This document shows, piece by piece, positions 63,851 through 64,000 of a stretch of DNA of 64,000 nucleotides. This DNA comes from Acetobacteraceae bacterium (GTDB lineage Bacteria > Pseudomonadota > Alphaproteobacteria > Acetobacterales > Acetobacteraceae): contig CANJLW010000019.1 in the NCBI GenBank assembly GCA_947475245.1, forward strand, positions 16,214 to 80,213, given 5' to 3'. Both the position numbers and the translations under genes were made by a program. Numbering within the stretch: position 1 is the first letter of the stretch; every line of letters begins with the position of its first letter. The notes under the pieces were generated by a model, which made no database searches, was not told the DNA's origin, and saw nothing but the letters and a program-made list of their open reading frames with translations.

Positions 63851-64000
63851 GAGTGTCCGTCCGAAAACATCTTGAGTCCCTGGAATCATTTGCGATTCAA
63901 TGGCGATGGCCCGATTCGAGGAGACCGCCGGCATGTGGACGACAGAAAACCGCGCTCGCTATGACCGATCCAAGCTGCGCTACCCCAGCGACCTGACCGA
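63851..64000 (+). mobile_element. Left end of an IS5-family insertion sequence (cut by window edge)
   Basis: Starting near GAGTGTCCGTCCG at 63851, the sequence changes from hydrolase coding to a short leader followed by a transposase start. The exact left boundary and inverted repeat cannot be confirmed without the right end. Confidence 0.75.
63933..64000 (+). CDS. IS5-family transposase, N-terminal part
   Basis: ATG 63933 (GAGGAG about ten bases upstream) begins MWTTENRARYDRSKLRYPSD, very close to the N-terminus of IS5-family transposases with the RYPSDLTD motif. An in-frame ATG at 63906 would add nine residues. The frame is open to the window end, so only about 22 residues are visible. Confidence 0.85.
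   Translation, partial: MWTTENRARYDRSKLRYPSDLT

Overview
The window is a dense, high-GC (roughly two thirds G+C) bacterial chromosome segment. Codon use, gene families and gene order (urtABCDE followed by ureDA-BCEFG, a DUF1217 flagellum-associated protein, a PEP-CTERM protein, BrnT/BrnA-type modules, IS5-type transposase) fit an alphaproteobacterium, most likely Rhodospirillales and perhaps Acetobacteraceae. That placement is an inference; no rRNA or other phylogenetic marker is present.

Layout. 1-3720 (minus): an operon phnD-phnC-phnE-phnE for uptake of a phosphonate- or phosphite-like anion, with a cut-off MFS gene downstream. 3809-12476 (minus): a lone DUF1217 gene; aroQ-accB-accC; an acyl-CoA dehydrogenase and a FadB/FadJ-type bifunctional enzyme, separated by a large nuclease-helicase (DUF2075 type); then tRNA-Gly(TCC). 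12834-24443 (plus): one long nitrogen-acquisition locus. It has a sigma-54-type promoter, the urea ABC transporter urtABCDE with a strong intrinsic terminator between urtA and urtB, and the urease genes ureD-A-B-C-E-F-G. A toxin-antitoxin cassette with its own promoter and operator sits between ureA and ureB, and its BrnT toxin frame is broken at a triple TTCC repeat. 24519-29951 (plus): a five-gene dipeptide/oligopeptide ABC transporter.

30028-33214 (plus) is the most unusual region. It is a three-gene cassette with 4-bp start/stop overlaps, partly lower in GC than its surroundings. It encodes a short protein with an R-x5-H motif (HEPN-like), a MinD/ParA-like ATPase whose deviant P-loop reads KGGVGR, and a second P-loop ATPase. 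It resembles a defence or conflict system and is my main candidate for an undescribed system.

33239-48026: an LLM-class oxidoreductase, a PEP-CTERM protein, a PpiC-type isomerase, an SDR, a family III CoA-transferase, two tandem paralogous branched-chain-type solute-binding proteins without a transporter, a polysaccharide deacetylase-like protein, a HEAT-repeat protein, an amidohydrolase, an FkbM methyltransferase, a serine hydrolase, and the divergent pair rsmI/LpoA-like. 48023-58528: trpS; a Rieske ferredoxin coupled to two amidohydrolases and a DUF2167 protein; a DHA2 drug exporter; an aminotransferase; small proteins; rph-rdgB; an alpha/beta hydrolase. 58611-64000: a split TPP-dependent decarboxylase, an operon asparaginase-TauD-thiS-thiG ending in an intrinsic terminator, and an N-formylglutamate amidohydrolase followed by a cysteine-hydrolase gene cut by the left end of an IS5-type element that runs off the window.

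Urea import and hydrolysis, peptide import, asparaginase, formylglutamate deformylation and the orphan amino-acid-type binding proteins together suggest a cell that scavenges organic nitrogen.
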